Assembly (NCBI GenBank): GCA_964543905.1
Contig: CAZIZO010000002.1
Coordinates: forward strand, 124,001 to 188,000
Source of the DNA: GCA-016699835 sp964543905
Lineage (GTDB): Bacteria > Planctomycetota > Phycisphaerae > Phycisphaerales > UBA1924
DNA length: 64,000 nucleotides
Direction: 5' to 3'
Below the pieces are notes generated by a model that ran no database searches, was not told where the DNA came from, and saw nothing but the letters and a program-made list of their open reading frames with translations. Numbering within the stretch: position 1 is the stretch's first letter; the number at the start of each line of letters is the position of its first letter. This document shows positions 25,561 through 35,319 of the stretch, piece by piece. The translations under genes were made by a program, and so were the position numbers.

Positions 25561-27306
25561 CTACACGCGAAAGATCGAGCCGAGTTTCTTGCCCAGGAGC
25601 ACGGAGGCTCCGACGAGCGTGATGGCGAGCAGGGCCATGCCCCACACCCCCAGGGCGCTCGCGATGTAGGGCCCGTCCCCAAGCCGCTCGGTCAGCGACC
25701 AAATAGCCTTGGTCAGCGGGAAGTCTCGCGTTTGCTGGGCGAGGATGAGGGAGTCGGAGACTTCCAGCATGGAGAAACTGAAGACGAGCAGCCCGCCCGC
25801 GATGAGATTGGCCATGATGAGCGGAACAATGACGCGACGGACGGCGGTGAAGCGCGACGCGCCGAGATTCACCGCGGCCTCTTCCAGTTCGCCGCTGGTC
25901 TGCTCGAGACCCGCCACGGTGGATCGAACAATGTACGGGAGGCGTCGCACGGCATAGGCGGCGACCAGGAACGGGATCGGATTCGGGTCCGCGCCCAGAA
26001 TCGACGCCAGCCCGGAGAGTGGTCCATCCTTTCCGAAAGGCCAGCGAAGACTCATCGCGACGTACCCGAACGCCATCACCAACCCGGGCACGGCCAGGGG
26101 GAGCATGCACAGCGCATCCAGGAGCGCGCGACCCTTGACCGTCGTGCGCACGAGGATGTACGCGATCAGGATGCCCAGCACGAGGTCAAACAGCATCGCG
26201 CCCGCCGCCAGTTTCAACGAGTTCGTGATCGCCCGGAAGGAGTCGGACGCGGTGAGCGCCTCGGCGTAATGCCCGCCGGTCCACGAGGTCGGGAGAACAG
26301 TGCCATACCACTGCCCGGGGCGGGTGAAACTCGTGAGCACGACGCCAAGATGCGGAAGCACGGCCAGCGCGATGACGATGGCAAAGGCGGCGGTCGCGAG
26401 TAGGCCCCGGGCGCCGGTCAATGGCTTCTCGCCCCCGGCCCGGGAGGCCTTGGAGTACATCGCGTAGGCCTTCCCGCCGAACACGATCTTGCCGAGCGTA
26501 TAGACCGCGATCGCGGTGGCGAGCAGGACCACGGTCAGGGCATAGGGCTTGGCCGAGTTCTCGACTTCCTTGAGTCCATAGAAAATCTGGACGGGCGTGA
26601 CCTGGTAGTAATCGAACATCAGCGGGGTGCCGAGTTCGGTGAAGGACCAGATAAACACGATCGTGCCGCCCGCAAACAGACCCGGACGGATGAGCGGGAG
26701 CGTGACGCGGAAGAATCGCTTCCAGAAGCCGGCCCCCAGATTCTCGGCGGCCTCGTCGAGCGCGGGGTCCAGATTGGCGAGCGACGCCGTCGCGTTCAGA
26801 AAGATGATGGGATACAGGGACAACGCTTGCGCGCCGACGACGCCCGCCAGTTTGGCGTGGCCCAGAATATCAAACTCCGTCCCGAGCAGGGCGTTGAGCG
26901 CGCCCTCCCGCCCGATGATCGCGCGGATGCCGATCGCGCCCACAAACGGCGGCAAGATCAGCGGCACCAGGATCAGCGCATTGAAGATCGACTTCCCCGG
27001 AAACCTGAAGTTGGCGGCAAGAACGGCCAAGGGAAGCGCGATCAGCGTCGCCGTGATGGTGGTCAGCGCGGCGACCTGGAACGAGTTCAGGATCGCCGTA
27101 TAGACCGTGGGGTCGGCAAAGACCAGTCGGAAGTGCGACAGGGTGAACGACCTGGGTTCGGACAAGTTGATCCCACGCGATGGGTCGGCGGCAAAGGCCC
27201 CCACCACGGTGAGAAGAATGGGATAGACCAGCAGCGCCAGGAGCAGCGCGAGCATCGCGCTCAGCAAGGCATAGTGCCAGAGGGATTGGCGATTGCGGAA
27301 GGCCAT
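25561..27306 (-). CDS. ABC transporter permease with two fused membrane domains (FbpB-like)
   Basis: The 581-residue protein consists of two fused BPD-type permease halves, as in ferric iron permease FbpB/SfuB. Each half has an EAA-loop: DEAAENLGAGFWKRFFRVTL in the first and EEAAVNLGASRFTAVRRVIV in the second. About twelve hydrophobic segments are visible, starting with WHYALLSAMLALLLALLVYP. The start is ATG 27306; the same frame stays open much further upstream but only as the antisense of the next gene. Neither an ATPase nor a substrate-binding protein gene lies next to it, so the transported substrate cannot be named; iron or another small anion is the usual cargo of this type. Confidence 0.88.
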   Translation of the reverse strand: MAFRNRQSLWHYALLSAMLALLLALLVYPILLTVVGAFAADPSRGINLSEPRSFTLSHFRLVFADPTVYTAILNSFQVAALTTITATLIALPLAVLAANFRFPGKSIFNALILVPLILPPFVGAIGIRAIIGREGALNALLGTEFDILGHAKLAGVVGAQALSLYPIIFLNATASLANLDPALDEAAENLGAGFWKRFFRVTLPLIRPGLFAGGTIVFIWSFTELGTPLMFDYYQVTPVQIFYGLKEVENSAKPYALTVVLLATAIAVYTLGKIVFGGKAYAMYSKASRAGGEKPLTGARGLLATAAFAIVIALAVLPHLGVVLTSFTRPGQWYGTVLPTSWTGGHYAEALTASDSFRAITNSLKLAAGAMLFDLVLGILIAYILVRTTVKGRALLDALCMLPLAVPGLVMAFGYVAMSLRWPFGKDGPLSGLASILGADPNPIPFLVAAYAVRRLPYIVRSTVAGLEQTSGELEEAAVNLGASRFTAVRRVIVPLIMANLIAGGLLVFSFSMLEVSDSLILAQQTRDFPLTKAIWSLTERLGDGPYIASALGVWGMALLAITLVGASVLLGKKLGSIFRV

Positions 27307-27393
27307 GCGGGAGGCAGAGCATACGTCGCTGGACGGACGCGGTGTTTCGTACACTTCGCCCGTGGGCGATCGCACCCACCTTCGGGAGGACGC

Positions 27394-29853
27394 ATGCAGG
27401 ACTACGAGAAACTCGGCAAGTTCTATCTGGGCAAGACGTACGACCTCGACGCCAAGCGCCGAGGCGACGAACTGGTGCTCTATGACTCCAAGGACCTCGT
27501 CACCCACGCCGTCTGCGTCGGCATGACGGGAAGCGGGAAAACCGGGCTGTGCATCGGGCTCCTCGAAGAAGCCGCCATCGACGGGATCCCGGCAATCGTC
27601 GTGGACCCCAAGGGGGATCTCTCGAACCTGACCCTGACTTTTCCTCACCTTCGGGGAGAGGACTTTGCGCCGTGGGTGAATATCGAAGACGCGAAGAAGA
27701 AGGGACTGACGAACGCGCAGTTTGCCGCCCAGCAGGCCGAGTTGTGGGCCAAGGGCCTCGGCGAGTGGGGGCAGGATGGAGCGCGGATCCAGAAACTGCG
27801 AGACGCGGCGGACGTTGCGATCTACACGCCGGGCAGCAGCGCGGGGATCCCCGTCTCGGTGCTCAAGTCGCTCGCGGCGCCCTCCCCCGCGGTCCGCGAC
27901 GATGCCGAGTTGTTCCGCGAGCGGATCGCGACCACGGCCACCAGCGTGCTGGGTCTCCTGGGGATCAACGCCGACCCCATCACCAGCCGCGAACACATCC
28001 TGCTCTCGAGTCTCCTCGGTCGCGCCTGGAGCCAGGGCGAAGGCGTCGACCTTGCCACGCTCATCCACCAGATCCAGCAGCCCCCCGTCACCCGCATCGG
28101 CGTGATGGACGTCGAGACCTTCTTCCCGGGCAAGGATCGGTTTGAACTCGCCATGCGGCTCAACAACCTCCTCGCCTCGCCCGGCTTCGCCGCCTGGATG
28201 GAGGGGGAGCCCCTCGACATCGGGAACATCCTCTACACCCCCGAAGGCAAGCCCAGGATCGCGATCTTCTCCATCGCGCACCTCGGCGACGCCGAACGCA
28301 TGTTCTTCGTCTCCATGCTCATGACCCAGATCCTCGGCTGGACGCGGTCGCAGAGCGGCACCACCAGCCTCCGGGCGATCGTCTACATGGACGAGATCGC
28401 CGGATTCTTCCCCCCCGTCGCCAACCCGCCCAGCAAGCCGCCCATGCTCACGCTCATGAAGCAGGGACGTGCCTTCGGCGTGGGCCTGGTCCTCGCCACC
28501 CAGAACCCCGTCGATCTCGACTACAAGGGTCTCTCCAACGCCGGCACCTGGTTCATCGGTCGCTTGCAGACCGATCGCGACAAGGCCCGCGTGCTCGATG
28601 GCTTGGAAGGTGCGGCGGCGTCGGCCTCCGCGACCTTCGATCGCGCGGCCCTCGATCGTGCGATCTCGTCGCTCGCCAATCGCGTCTTCCTCTTGAACAA
28701 CGTGCGCGATGACGCGCCGCACGTGATCGAGACTCGCTGGTGCCTCTCGTACCTCCGCGGGCCGATGACGCGCGACGAGATCAAAAGGATCATGGCGGCG
28801 AAGAAGCCGGGCACACCCGGCGCCGCCACAATCGCCGCAGCCCCATCGCCCGCCCCGGACCCCAGTTCCGCCGCGCCCCCCGCCCCGAGCCACGCCACCT
28901 CCACTCGCCCCGTGCTGCCCCCCGAGGTGCCGCAGTATTTCATGCCGGTGCGGGGCTCGGCCCCCTTGAACGCGAGGCTCGTGTATCGCGGCGCACTCCT
29001 CGCCACCGCGAAGGTCTATTACCAGGACGCCAGGCAGGGCGTCGATTGCGAACTCGCCGTGGCACACCTCGCCGAGTTCCAATCCGGACCCGTCGTGATC
29101 GACTGGGACCACGCCCAGGCCGTCGAGATCAGCGATGCGGACCTGGAGAAGGAACCCGCGAGCGGGTCGTCGTTCGAGCCGCCGCCCGGCGAGGCGAGCA
29201 AAGCCAAGTCCTACGACGCATGGAGGAAGAGTTACGCCGACACGCTCTTCCGAACCCAGAAACTCGAGTTGTTGTACAGCGGCACGCTCGAAGCGCAGAG
29301 CAGGCCCGGCGAGAAGGAGAAGGACTTCCGCGTGCGCCTCGCCCAACTCGCCCGCGAGCGACGCGACGAGGCGACGGCGAAACTGCAACAGAAGTACGCC
29401 CCGAAGATCGCCACGCTGACCGATCGCATCCGCCGCGCCGAGCAGGCGGTCGAAGTGCAGAAAGCGCAATCGCGCGAGGCGAAACTCTCCACCGCGCTTT
29501 CCGTCGGTGGCGCCATCCTCGGCGCGCTCTTCGGTCGAAAGAGCCTGGGCGCCGGGACCGTGAGCAAGGCCTCCACCGCCGTGCGCGGGGCGGGGCGGAG
29601 CATCCGCGAGGCGGGCGACGTGGATCGCGCGGAAGAGAACGTTGAAGCGCTCCGCCAGCAACTCGCCGACCTGGAGGCGCAGATCAAGACCGAGATCGAC
29701 GCGATGAGCGAGCGCGTGGACGTGACCACCGAGGACTTCGAGAAGGTCAGCCTCAAGCCCAAGAAGACGGGGATCACCGTGCGCGCGCTCGTGCTCGCGT
29801 GGGAGCCGTATTGGGTCGGGAACGACGGACAGGCGACGCGGGCATGGGTGTAG
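27394..29853 (+). CDS. HerA/VirB4-like ATPase with C-terminal coiled coil
   Basis: The 819-residue protein is a P-loop ATPase of the DUF87/HerA-TraG superfamily. Walker A is GMTGSGKTG (residues 43-51), a Walker B-like strand is IVVDPKGDLSNL (Asp71), and the second acidic motif is IVYMDEIAGFF (Asp333, Glu334), followed by KQGRAFGVGLVLATQNPVDLD with the sensor-type Gln. The middle (residues 470-520) is a Pro/Ala-rich linker. The C-terminal 200 residues include long charged helices (ARERRDEATAKLQQ, ENVEALRQQLADLEAQIK). ATG 27394 follows GGGAGGA by three bases. These proteins move or pump DNA in other systems; here no conjugation or repair partners are adjacent, so the job is unclear. Confidence 0.85.
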   Translation: MQDYEKLGKFYLGKTYDLDAKRRGDELVLYDSKDLVTHAVCVGMTGSGKTGLCIGLLEEAAIDGIPAIVVDPKGDLSNLTLTFPHLRGEDFAPWVNIEDAKKKGLTNAQFAAQQAELWAKGLGEWGQDGARIQKLRDAADVAIYTPGSSAGIPVSVLKSLAAPSPAVRDDAELFRERIATTATSVLGLLGINADPITSREHILLSSLLGRAWSQGEGVDLATLIHQIQQPPVTRIGVMDVETFFPGKDRFELAMRLNNLLASPGFAAWMEGEPLDIGNILYTPEGKPRIAIFSIAHLGDAERMFFVSMLMTQILGWTRSQSGTTSLRAIVYMDEIAGFFPPVANPPSKPPMLTLMKQGRAFGVGLVLATQNPVDLDYKGLSNAGTWFIGRLQTDRDKARVLDGLEGAAASASATFDRAALDRAISSLANRVFLLNNVRDDAPHVIETRWCLSYLRGPMTRDEIKRIMAAKKPGTPGAATIAAAPSPAPDPSSAAPPAPSHATSTRPVLPPEVPQYFMPVRGSAPLNARLVYRGALLATAKVYYQDARQGVDCELAVAHLAEFQSGPVVIDWDHAQAVEISDADLEKEPASGSSFEPPPGEASKAKSYDAWRKSYADTLFRTQKLELLYSGTLEAQSRPGEKEKDFRVRLAQLARERRDEATAKLQQKYAPKIATLTDRIRRAEQAVEVQKAQSREAKLSTALSVGGAILGALFGRKSLGAGTVSKASTAVRGAGRSIREAGDVDRAEENVEALRQQLADLEAQIKTEIDAMSERVDVTTEDFEKVSLKPKKTGITVRALVLAWEPYWVGNDGQATRAWV

Positions 29854-29907
29854 GGTGCCGCTGGGTACGACGCCCGAAGGCGACTCGCCCTCGCGCCGGA
29901 GCGGCGA

Positions 29908-32900
29908 TCACCAATCGAGTGGACCGCGCCACGCCTCGACCAACGCTCGCACCGCCACATCCACCCGCGCCTCCTTCCACACCAGCCGCCCCTCGCCCGT
30001 CAGCGTGCCGAGCGGCGTCACCGGGATCTCCTCGCCCGCCGGAGCATGCTGCCGCACGCACGCCTCCACGCGTGACAGATCGCCCGGCGCGATCTCCAGC
30101 ACGTACCGGCTCGGAGATTCGCCAAAGGCAAGGGCCTCCAGCGCGAGCGTGCCCGACACGCCGACCTCCAATCCGAGCGCGCCCTCATCGCTCGCGCTCC
30201 CCATGAGCATCTCGGCAAGAGCGACCAGCAGCCCTCCCTCGGAGCAGTCGTGCGCGGAAGCGGCCAGCCCACGAGATAGGATCGCGTACACGGCCCTCGC
30301 GGTCGCCGGGCCGCGCGTGAGGCTCACGCGCGGAATCGCGCCCAAACTCCCGCCCGACTCGCTCGCGAAAATCGATCCGCCAAGTTCGCCCGTCGTCTCC
30401 CCGATCAGCACCAGCAGGTTGCCCGCGCGCTTCGCATCCGAAGTCGTCGCCCGCTCGATGCTCGGCACGAGACCCAGCCCCGTAATCAGCAGCGTCGGCG
30501 GAATCTCAATCACGCACGCCTTCCCCGTCGCCGGGTCCGTGTACCGCAGTTGGTTGTTCAGCGAGTCCTTCCCCGAAACAAACGGCGTGCGATACGCCTT
30601 CGCCCCGTCGTAGCACCCCCAACACGCCCGCACCAGCGCCCCCAGATTCTCAGGCTTCTCGCAACTCGGCCAGCAGAAGTTGTCGAGGATCGCGATCCGC
30701 GACGGGTCCGCCCCGACGCACACCAAGTTGCGCACGCACTCATCGATCGCCGCGAGCGCCATCTGATACGGATCGCCGCCGATCCCGGGATCGCCGACGG
30801 GCGTCTGCAGCCCGCACGCGATCGCCACCCCGCGGTTCGTCCCCGGGACCGGCTCGAGCACCGCGGCATCCGAAGGCCCGCGACCCGCAGGACCGCACAG
30901 CGGCTTCACGACCGTGTTCCCCTGCACCTCGTGGTCGTACTGCCGGATAAGCCAGTGCTTGCTGGCGATGGAGGGATGGGCGAGCAGCGTCAGGAGCGAC
31001 GATGCCACGTCGCCCACCGAGGTTGGACGAGAGCCCGTCGGGGAACGATTCCCGGACGCATCGGCGCGCTCGGGCACGCGCCAGACCGCCTCCCGCGTCG
31101 GCGTCGGGATGCCCTCATGGATGAAACGCATCGGGAGTCGCCCGACCTCGGTGTGGTCATAGAACAAGATGAGGTCGGCGTTGGGCGTCCCGAAGTGCCC
31201 GAGGTCCGCCAGTTCGACATGCTCCTCGTCGCAGATCCTCCGCAGCGCGGGCACGTTTTCCGCGGGCACCGCGAGGATCATGCGCTCTTGCGCCTCGCTG
31301 ATCCAGATCTCCGTGTACGAAAGGCCCGAGTACTTCAGCGGCGCCCGATCCAGATGCACCTCCGCCCCCAGTTGCGAGCCCATCTCCCCCACCGCCGACG
31401 AGAACCCCCCGGCGCCACAGTCCGTGATGGCGTTGTACAGGGGTTGGGGCGCGACATCACGCGCCCGCATGATCGCCTCCAGCAGCCGCTTCTCCTCGAT
31501 CGCGTTGCCGATCTGCACCGCGTGCGCAAACTCCGTCGCGGCGGAGGATTCGAGTTCGGCGGACGAGAACGTCGCGCCGTGGATCCCGTCTCGCCCCGTG
31601 CGCCCCCCGAGCGCGATGATGCGATCGCCGGGCCTCGCCTCGCCCCGGATCAGCGCCCGCGGAAGGAGTCCGACGCACCCGCAGAACACGAGGGGATTCC
31701 CCACGTAGCGATCATCAAACGCCACGGCCCCGCTGACCGTGGGAATGCCCATCCGGTTGCCATAGTCTCGCACGCCCGCGGTGATGTCGGTCAGGATGCG
31801 CCTCGGATGCAGCGTCCCGGGCGGCAGCGAGCCTTCCTCGCGTGTCGGATGGGCCACGCAGAACACATCCGTATTGGCGATCGGGCGAGCACCACGCCCG
31901 GTCGCGATGACGTCGCGGATGCATCCGCCCGCCCCCGTCGCGGCGCCGCCGTACGGCTCGATCGCGCTCGGTCGGTTGTGCGTCTCGACCTTGATGTTGA
32001 CGGCCCACCGATCGTCGAGCGCCACCACGCCCGAGTTGTCCTTGAAGACCGACAACGTCCAGTCGATCCCCTCCGCGATGAGTTCGTGCGTGGCGGCGGC
32101 GATGGTGGACTTGAGCAGGTTCCGGATCGTGACCGAGCCGTCCGGATTGAGCGTGTGCCCAGGTCGCGACGCCAGCCCCCCACCGACCGCCCGACCCGTG
32201 CCCGTCCCTTCTTCTCGGTAGCGCACCGTGCTCTTGAGCGTCTTGTGCACGCAGTGCTCGGACCACGTCTGCGCCAACGTCTCGAGTTCGATGTCGGTCG
32301 GCTCGCGGTTGAGCGTGCGGTACTCCTCGCGGATCGCTCGCATCTCGTCCAAACTCAGAAAAAGATGCGCCTCACGAGACATCTTCACGAGTTGCTCGTC
32401 GGACAACTCGCGGATCGCGACCCGCCGAAGTTGCAGGGCATAGTGATGACCCGTCGGGAGGTGGGCGGGGTGATACGCCCCCGTCGTGATCTGGTGAATC
32501 ACGGGATTCGCAAGCACACGCTGGGCCAGCACGCGCGCCCGGTCGGGCGCGATGCCCTGAAGATCATACCGAACGCCCGTCGACACCCGCGCCTCGATCC
32601 CCAGCAGTTCGCGGATCGCCGCCCGCACCGACTGCGCCGCCGGGTCCATCACCCCCGGCAGCGGGTGCACCTCGATCGTGGTGGCGCCGGCACGCGGCGG
32701 GGGCGTCACGAGGCTGCCCAGTTCCGTCACCGGATTGCTCAGCAGCGACTCCACGAGGCGATGCAGGTCCCGGTTTGTAAAGGGCCCCTCGATCAGGTAG
32801 ACGCTCGCGGTTTCCACCCCCTCGAGCGCGATCCCCAACGCGCCGGCGGCTCGACGCAGCGCGCTCGCCCGTGGGTCGGGCTGCCCGGGCTTGGGACGGA

Positions 32901-32955
32901 CCTCAATACGGTGCAGGGACGCGACGGGTACGGGCGTGGCGGCGAGTGTGGTCAC
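29908..32955 (-). CDS. purL: Phosphoribosylformylglycinamidine synthase, PurS-PurL fusion
   Basis: The protein (about 1015 residues) makes FGAM from FGAR in purine synthesis. The large C-terminal part is PurL, with TWSEHCVHKT, KVETHNRPSAIEPYGGAATG, CGAGGFSSAVGEMG, HDCSEGG. Unlike the common 740-residue PurL, the first 190 residues hold two PurS-like units: HRIEVRPKPGQPDPRASAL ... VESLLSNPVTELGS and IEVHPLPGVMDPAAQSVR ... LANPVIHQIT. It lacks a PurQ-type glutaminase domain, which must be encoded elsewhere. The start is GTG 32955 or GTG 33003; neither has a clear ribosome binding site. It lies downstream of a dockerin gene on the same strand and converges with the ATPase gene. Confidence 0.9.
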   Translation of the reverse strand: MTTLAATPVPVASLHRIEVRPKPGQPDPRASALRRAAGALGIALEGVETASVYLIEGPFTNRDLHRLVESLLSNPVTELGSLVTPPPRAGATTIEVHPLPGVMDPAAQSVRAAIRELLGIEARVSTGVRYDLQGIAPDRARVLAQRVLANPVIHQITTGAYHPAHLPTGHHYALQLRRVAIRELSDEQLVKMSREAHLFLSLDEMRAIREEYRTLNREPTDIELETLAQTWSEHCVHKTLKSTVRYREEGTGTGRAVGGGLASRPGHTLNPDGSVTIRNLLKSTIAAATHELIAEGIDWTLSVFKDNSGVVALDDRWAVNIKVETHNRPSAIEPYGGAATGAGGCIRDVIATGRGARPIANTDVFCVAHPTREEGSLPPGTLHPRRILTDITAGVRDYGNRMGIPTVSGAVAFDDRYVGNPLVFCGCVGLLPRALIRGEARPGDRIIALGGRTGRDGIHGATFSSAELESSAATEFAHAVQIGNAIEEKRLLEAIMRARDVAPQPLYNAITDCGAGGFSSAVGEMGSQLGAEVHLDRAPLKYSGLSYTEIWISEAQERMILAVPAENVPALRRICDEEHVELADLGHFGTPNADLILFYDHTEVGRLPMRFIHEGIPTPTREAVWRVPERADASGNRSPTGSRPTSVGDVASSLLTLLAHPSIASKHWLIRQYDHEVQGNTVVKPLCGPAGRGPSDAAVLEPVPGTNRGVAIACGLQTPVGDPGIGGDPYQMALAAIDECVRNLVCVGADPSRIAILDNFCWPSCEKPENLGALVRACWGCYDGAKAYRTPFVSGKDSLNNQLRYTDPATGKACVIEIPPTLLITGLGLVPSIERATTSDAKRAGNLLVLIGETTGELGGSIFASESGGSLGAIPRVSLTRGPATARAVYAILSRGLAASAHDCSEGGLLVALAEMLMGSASDEGALGLEVGVSGTLALEALAFGESPSRYVLEIAPGDLSRVEACVRQHAPAGEEIPVTPLGTLTGEGRLVWKEARVDVAVRALVEAWRGPLDW

Positions 32956-33039
32956 GCGCGATCGTACGGGGCGTACGCCGCGATCGGCTCGATCGCCTCG
33001 CACCCCTTCGACCCGGCGTCGCGACCGCCCTGCCCCCCG

Positions 33040-35319
33040 TCAGCACCCGCTCTCGAAACGGAAGAGGTAATACAGAAGATCGTCGATCGTCACGCCCCCG
33101 TCGCGGGAGCCCGTAAAGGACCCATCGTCCACGTCCGCCTCGGGTGTCCCTTGCTCGAAGATCGAGAGGTAATACAGAAGATCGTCGATCGTCACGCCCC
33201 CGTCCGGCATCCCCGTCAAGGTCCCGTCGTCCACGTCGGCAATGCACGTCGAGGCGGGCGTGGTGTTGGCAATCAGGAGAATCGCGTTGTACGCCTCATC
33301 CACACTGGCGGCGTTGCCGGCAAGGGCGGTCGGGTCCTGGAACAGCAGGTCGTTGTTGGTGTCATAGACGAGGCGCGCGGAGAGCACCAGCCCTCCCAGC
33401 GTGAGCGGACTTTTCGGCTCGACGCCCGACACATCCACGTTGTTCCACGAGGCTTGGCTGACGCTGCTCGACCACAGCGAACTCGACGAGATCGAGTCCG
33501 AATCCGCCAGGCCCAGGTAGTTCACCATGTAGCGCGTGTTCGAGTTGGCGCCCTCGAAGACCGAGTTGAGTTCGAGCACAAGTTCCAGTTTGTAGCACGA
33601 GGTCGCCGGGTCGTACACGCCACGCAGCAACCCCTGCGTGAAGACCTGCACAACGCTCCCGCCGATCCGCTTGTTCAACGCCACCGACGCCATGAAATAC
33701 AGATTGCCCACCGAATCAAACGCCGGCGCGGAGAGCGACGGCCCGACCTTGCCCGTGCCCAGTTCCGACAGCGACGCCAATCGCCCGATCGGCGCGTCAA
33801 GCCCGTCGATCACGCCGTCGTTCTCGCCCGCGTCGCCCGTTCCCGGTGCGCCGTCCGGCCCGTAATCGCCCAGGATGTCCTTCCCGTCCGTGTTGCTGGT
33901 GTTGGTCCACGCGGCGATCGACCATGACCCGACCGACCCGGGCACGCTCGGATCAAATCGGCAAACCGCGATCGCGTTGAAGGGGTTGCTGGCGCCCCCG
34001 TTCCCGCTCGAAAGCGTGGCCGCGAGCAGCCCGCGCCCAGCCTGGTCCTGGCCCACGCTCACCTGCGACGTCCCCCCCCGAAACAGCACCTGGCTGTCGT
34101 AATGCCGGAACTCCCCACTCCCCAGAGGCCACAGCGTCGTATCGCACACATCCTGCAACGTCAGCGGGATCGCAAAGGTGCGGGCGGCGGTCACGTTGCC
34201 CGTATTGTCCAGCCCGAACACGCTGATCGCATCGGTGCGCAGACCCGTCGGCGCCGACCGGGCCAACGTCGCGCCCGTGCTCGTGCTCCCCGCGAAGAGC
34301 ACCTTGGGCGAGTGCGCCACGCTCCCGCGATGATCCGTCGTGCTCGGACGGTGCGTCCCGATGCTCGTGATCGTGCCGGGCGACGTCTCGCTCGTGAGTT
34401 GTCCCACAAAGTTGGACCCGATCAGCACCGGACGCCCCGCGATGGATTCGGGGATCAGGTTGGGCACGGCATGCGTCACCGCCGCGTTGTTCAGCAGCCA
34501 CGCCGTGGCCCCGGCATCCGCCGCGCCCGCGCCATCAATGCTGTTCACGACGCTCGAGCGCTGCGCCAGCCGCACCCGGAAATAGTTGTCCCCGGGCAGC
34601 AGCGACGCCGACGACGCCGAGTTGACGCTGTCGCCCCGGAACGTGACGTTGCCGTGCGAGTCCACGCCGCCCAGCCCAAACTGCGAACGATCCGTCGCCG
34701 CCGAGGCCGAGTTGTTCGCGCCCACGATCCGCGACACGTACATCCGCGACGGTGACGCGGGATCGTACGCGATCAGCCCGCCGACGATCTGATTGACGAA
34801 CGTCGGCAACCCCCCGGCCACGATGTCCTCCACGTCCAGGAACGCGACGCCCATCACGCTCGCGCTCCCCGTGGGCGTCCGCGTCGTGTTCAGCCCGGTG
34901 TTGTTCTGCGTCGTGCTCACCCCCGCGGTGGGCGCCGTCCAATAGGTATAGGTCGAGTTCGGATACGCCACGCCCGTGCGAATCGTCTGGCTGATCGTGC
35001 TCGGCCCGTTGACCGCGTTGAAGCGCGCCACGCTCGTCTTCCCGCTCTTCATGATCGGCCCGATCCCGAACGTCGTGCCCCAACTCGTCCGCAGAGGCAC
35101 CAAGTCCACCACATAGTTGGTCCGCGTGAAGGTCGTCAGAAAGGGCGAAAGCGCGTCCCCCGGCAGGCCGTTCCCCCCGTCCAGATTGCGAGACGTGCTG
35201 TCCTGCGCTCGCCCGGGCGCGGCAAAGACCAGCGCGCCCATCAGCAGGCACGCCACGCGACACACACACCCGGAGCGGTCGCCCAACTCGGGCACGATGG
35301 TGGCAAGGCGAGGCTTCAT
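33040..35319 (-). CDS. Secreted protein of unknown fold with GC-type dockerin tail
   Basis: From ATG 35319 (MKPRLATIVPELG), preceded by GGAGAG, the product has 759 residues. A signal peptide ends near AAPGRAQ. The exported region (40-690) is rich in Ser, Thr and Asn with blocks such as PSRMYVSRIVGANNSA, SQFGLGGVDSHGNVTFRGD and VFGLDNTGNVTAARTFAIP; I do not recognise the family. Residues 692-759 are the 68-residue dockerin tail ending ESGC. Its two repeat cores are identical over 39 bases at DNA level (33064-33102 and 33166-33204), more than protein selection alone would need. A 570-bp gap precedes it. Confidence 0.8.
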   Translation of the reverse strand: MKPRLATIVPELGDRSGCVCRVACLLMGALVFAAPGRAQDSTSRNLDGGNGLPGDALSPFLTTFTRTNYVVDLVPLRTSWGTTFGIGPIMKSGKTSVARFNAVNGPSTISQTIRTGVAYPNSTYTYWTAPTAGVSTTQNNTGLNTTRTPTGSASVMGVAFLDVEDIVAGGLPTFVNQIVGGLIAYDPASPSRMYVSRIVGANNSASAATDRSQFGLGGVDSHGNVTFRGDSVNSASSASLLPGDNYFRVRLAQRSSVVNSIDGAGAADAGATAWLLNNAAVTHAVPNLIPESIAGRPVLIGSNFVGQLTSETSPGTITSIGTHRPSTTDHRGSVAHSPKVLFAGSTSTGATLARSAPTGLRTDAISVFGLDNTGNVTAARTFAIPLTLQDVCDTTLWPLGSGEFRHYDSQVLFRGGTSQVSVGQDQAGRGLLAATLSSGNGGASNPFNAIAVCRFDPSVPGSVGSWSIAAWTNTSNTDGKDILGDYGPDGAPGTGDAGENDGVIDGLDAPIGRLASLSELGTGKVGPSLSAPAFDSVGNLYFMASVALNKRIGGSVVQVFTQGLLRGVYDPATSCYKLELVLELNSVFEGANSNTRYMVNYLGLADSDSISSSSLWSSSVSQASWNNVDVSGVEPKSPLTLGGLVLSARLVYDTNNDLLFQDPTALAGNAASVDEAYNAILLIANTTPASTCIADVDDGTLTGMPDGGVTIDDLLYYLSIFEQGTPEADVDDGSFTGSRDGGVTIDDLLYYLFRFESGC

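Noticed and set aside
27307..29661. A 1366-residue minus-strand frame extends from the permease gene across the ATPase gene
   Set aside because: Only the part up to 27306 resembles a protein family. The rest is antisense to a gene with clear Walker motifs and is low-complexity; high GC keeps the frame open.
17225..33246. CRISPR-like array suggested by recurring near-identical blocks about 100 bases apart
   Set aside because: The blocks come in pairs at the ends of coding genes, in frame, and encode the dockerin cores; there are no short spacers.
30550..33927. Plus-strand frame of 1125 residues across purL and a dockerin gene
   Set aside because: It is antisense to both genes, has no start context and is Arg/His/Pro-rich.
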